Assembly: GCA_049680365.1 (NCBI GenBank)
Contig: JBAUHQ010000171.1
Location: forward strand, 1-26,799
Reading direction: 5' to 3'
DNA from: K23-9 sp049680365
GTDB lineage: Bacteria; Planctomycetota; Planctomycetia; Pirellulales; Pirellulaceae
Length of the DNA stretch: 26,799 nt
Every line of letters begins with the position of its first letter. Position 1 is the stretch's first letter. The translations under genes and the position numbers were made by a program. Below are positions 22,782-26,799 of the stretch, piece by piece. Below the pieces are notes generated by a model, which was given only the letters and a program-made list of their open reading frames with translations, was not told the origin of the DNA and searched no databases.

Positions 22782-23315
22782 ATGACAACTTGGATCGCGC
22801 TCTTACGAGGAATCAACGTCGGTGGAAAGAACCTTTTGCCGATGGCGAAGCTCCGAAGTGATCTTGAGGATTTGAAGTTCAAGAACGTAAGAACCTACAT
22901 CCAAAGCGGCAATGTGGTTTTCGAATCAACCGCCAAGACCGCATCATCGCTGGCCAAAAAGATCGCAACACGAATCGGAGCAGAACACGGGTTCCGACCT
23001 CACGTGTTTGTTCTCAAAAGCGGTGATTTGCAAACCGCCGTCAATTCAAATCCGTTTCCGCAGGCCGTCGCCGATCCTAAGACACTCCACTTCTTCTTGC
23101 TCGCCAGCCCGCCCACGAAACCAAACCTTACTTCGATCGAAGCCGCCAAATCGCCCACCGAACAATACAAATTGACGGACAGCGTTTTCTACCTGCATGC
23201 GCCCGATGGCATTGGACGTTCCAAGTTAGCCGCGAACATCGAAAAACATCTCGGTGTCGTAACGACGGCACGCAATTATCGAACAATCGAAAAACTCCTT
23301 TCGATGATCGCGTAG
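22782..23315 (+). CDS. DUF1697 family protein
   Basis: A 177-residue cytosolic protein from the ATG at 22782; a frame beginning at 22707 lacks family similarity. The N-terminus MTTWIALLRGINVGGKNLLP and the segment VRTYIQSGNVVFES are the signature of DUF1697, a widespread bacterial alpha/beta family of unknown function. The C-terminal RNYRTIEKLLSMI is also typical. Length is normal for the family. Its TAG stop lies inside a dispersed palindrome (23311-23340). No partner is implied by the neighbours. Confidence 0.9.
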   Translation: MTTWIALLRGINVGGKNLLPMAKLRSDLEDLKFKNVRTYIQSGNVVFESTAKTASSLAKKIATRIGAEHGFRPHVFVLKSGDLQTAVNSNPFPQAVADPKTLHFFLLASPPTKPNLTSIEAAKSPTEQYKLTDSVFYLHAPDGIGRSKLAANIEKHLGVVTTARNYRTIEKLLSMIA

Positions 23316-23340
23316 AGGATCTTTGACAAGATCCACTACG
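23311..23340. repeat. 30-base palindrome overlapping the DUF1697 stop codon
   Basis: CGTAG-A-GGATCTT (23311-23323), loop TGAC, AAGATCC-A-CTACG (23328-23340): twelve base pairs with one A-A mismatch. The stop TAG is at 23313-23315. It has the form of a REP-like element, and the hairpin could protect or end the transcript, although no T-run follows. Confidence 0.75.
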
Positions 23341-23403
23341 CCATAAATAGGCTGCGCAGCACATTCGTTATATTGCGCAAGCGACATCAATAAAAAAGAA
23401 CCA

Positions 23404-23718
23404 ATGAACCCCTACGATCCGCCTCAAGCCATCGACGACGAAGGACTCCACATCGATGTGATTCAGTCGGAAGGAAACTACCGGGTTTTCGCTGCTGGTG
23501 TCGCGATGGTGTTCGTCGGCATGGGACTGATTCTATTTCGCCACCTCGCCCATACATTTGCCGGTGGAAATCAGTCACCACCAATCGAGCAAGACTGGCT
23601 GTACTACTTTGTCGCGTTCGGAGTGCTACTCACCCACTTTGGCGGAAAAGTCCGCCGCCGCCGCCGAGGATGCAAAGTCTTGCTGTCTCCCCACGACTCG
23701 AACCACCAAGCCCGCTGA
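23404..23718 (+). CDS. Small two-helix membrane protein (MNPYDPP start)
   Basis: A 104-residue protein. The N-terminus MNPYDPP is typical of many small planctomycete membrane proteins. Two hydrophobic helices lie near residues 29-46 (VFAAGVAMVFVGMGLILF) and 66-79 (LYYFVAFGVLLTHFG), the second followed by a strongly basic stretch (KVRRRRRG) that should stay in the cytoplasm. No enzyme motif; function unknown. Ribosome binding site weak. Confidence 0.65.
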   Translation: MNPYDPPQAIDDEGLHIDVIQSEGNYRVFAAGVAMVFVGMGLILFRHLAHTFAGGNQSPPIEQDWLYYFVAFGVLLTHFGGKVRRRRRGCKVLLSPHDSNHQAR

Positions 23719-23764
23719 CCTAATCAACACTGATGCGCCGGTTTCGTAGAGAATCAAAAACCCA

Positions 23765-23944
23765 ATGCCCAGGGCGGGACACCAACCGAGTCGGGAAATC
23801 ACGACACAAATGAAGGTCCTGGTGAAAACCACCCCACTCGACAAGCAAACCGCTGAACTTCTAGCGATTTGGGAGACGATGGATTACGAGGACCGTGCTG
23901 AATGGATCCAGGTACTGCAACGATCTGTCAGCAGGCGAGAATAG
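23765..23944 (+). CDS. Possible small helical protein (44 or 59 residues)
   Basis: The frame is open from the ATG at 23765 (59 residues); an internal ATG at 23810 gives 44 residues. From the second start the sequence reads KTTPLDKQTAELLAIWETMD, then YEDRAEWIQVLQRSV, two good amphipathic helices with acidic caps. That composition is more protein-like than the surrounding sequence. No Shine-Dalgarno is evident. It might also be the remnant of a longer gene. No family recognised. Confidence 0.35.
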   Translation: MPRAGHQPSREITTQMKVLVKTTPLDKQTAELLAIWETMDYEDRAEWIQVLQRSVSRRE

Positions 23945-24194
23945 ATCACTCGCTACGTGCTGCGTCTTGGTGGCAATTCGCTTAAACTTGTCGGCTTCGG
24001 GAGGACACGTGGCGGCCACCGCTTGTCCAGTAAATGAGGCGGATGTGTGGTGCCATGCCTACCAAGGCGTCGCACGTCTGACTCAGCCCGATTGGTAGGC
24101 AGTTTTACTGGGGCTTTGGGCGATTGTTTCGTTCCGGCGTCAAATCAAGCTGCTGCGGCATCCTTGAATTGACATCTTTGGAACAAGACGTTTC
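23945..24194. other. Non-coding stretch before hsdM
   Basis: About 250 bases with no convincing gene. TTGACA at 24168-24173 is the best -35 candidate but has no matching -10 before the hsdM ATG. No tRNA, attachment site or inverted repeat of note was seen at this left edge of the restriction locus. Confidence 0.35.
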
Positions 24195-26602
<2,408 letters not shown>

Positions 26603-26606
<4 letters not shown>

Positions 26607-26799
26607 GTCCATCGCTTTCCAAATACTCAAAATACGAAAAGACCGACGCTCTTTTGGTGCATGCATTGCCCGCTGCCTGGAACGCCGTTCGCTTGAAGCA
26701 TTTGGCAGAAATCAACATGGGACAATCACCGTCTTCTGATGACTACAACCACGATGGTGAAGGCTTTCCATTCTTGCAAGGCAACGCAGAATTTGGGCA
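26603..26799 (+). CDS. hsdS: Type I restriction specificity subunit (partial, N-terminal)
   Basis: Starts with GTG at 26603, overlapping the hsdM stop, behind a strong AGGAGG (26589-26594). The first 65 residues are visible before the window ends. After ~25 variable residues the sequence WNAVRLKHLAEINMGQSPSS and then YNHDGEGFPFLQGNAEFG is the typical opening of an HsdS target-recognition domain. HsdS sets the DNA sequence recognised by both the methylase and the restriction complex. The rest of the gene, and any hsdR, would lie to the right. Confidence 0.92.

Noticed and set aside
22400..22882. A 160-residue minus-strand frame
   Set aside because: It overlaps the DUF1697 start and the small basic gene on the other strand and shows no family features.
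23626..23844. A 72-residue minus-strand hydrophobic frame
   Set aside because: It partly overlaps the end of the MNPYDPP membrane protein on the other strand and has no ribosome binding site. It cannot be fully excluded but the evidence is poor.

Overview
The window looks like chromosome from a planctomycete, most likely a Rhodopirellula-like member of the Pirellulaceae. The evidence is family content, not a database hit. It carries secreted proteins with SHD1 modules, a DUF3299 pair, DUF4432, an acetylxylan-esterase-like secreted hydrolase, a Gfo/Idh/MocA plus TIM-barrel sugar pair, a lysine/alanine-repeat histone-H1-like protein, and many small dispersed palindromes around and inside genes.

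Layout. Positions 1-2390 hold the tail of one gene and a translationally coupled double AAA+ ATPase of ClpB type. Next come an M50 membrane protease (2566-3369), a 570-base gap, and the histone-H1-like gene with its own ribosome binding site and terminator (3940-4258). From 4451 to 7451 the minus strand carries an Mrp/ApbC P-loop ATPase, a small unknown protein and a PAS/degenerate-AAA/Fis-type regulator; the last two overlap by four bases. A small secreted Tyr/His-rich protein (7598-7921) is divergent from a plus-strand set (8223-11351): an exported CPFC/helical-repeat protein and two DUF3299 proteins.

From 11415 to 15327 there is a sugar-processing locus: a DUF4432 mutarotase-like protein divergent from a xylose-isomerase-like TIM barrel and a Gfo/Idh/MocA dehydrogenase. 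The minus strand from 15437 to 18247 encodes a two-gene membrane pair and an exported alpha/beta hydrolase. A very large exported Tudor-like/SHD1/propeller protein (18452-21259) converges on an exported TolB-like propeller protein (21285-22295). Small genes follow (22391-23944), including a DUF1697 protein. The window ends in a type I restriction-modification locus: hsdM (24195-26606) and the first part of hsdS.

The most notable structure is the repeat content. Four related GTTGCTC...-type hairpin elements (near 2406, 11361, 15376 and 17017) each lie just downstream of a stop codon and read in the same direction as the gene they follow; two end in a T-run, like intrinsic terminators. A related sequence appears inside a five-unit, 24-base coding repeat in the second DUF3299 gene. 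A different palindrome sits in frame inside hsdM, and a third overlaps the stop codon of the DUF1697 gene. No tRNA, rRNA, CRISPR array or transposase was recognised.
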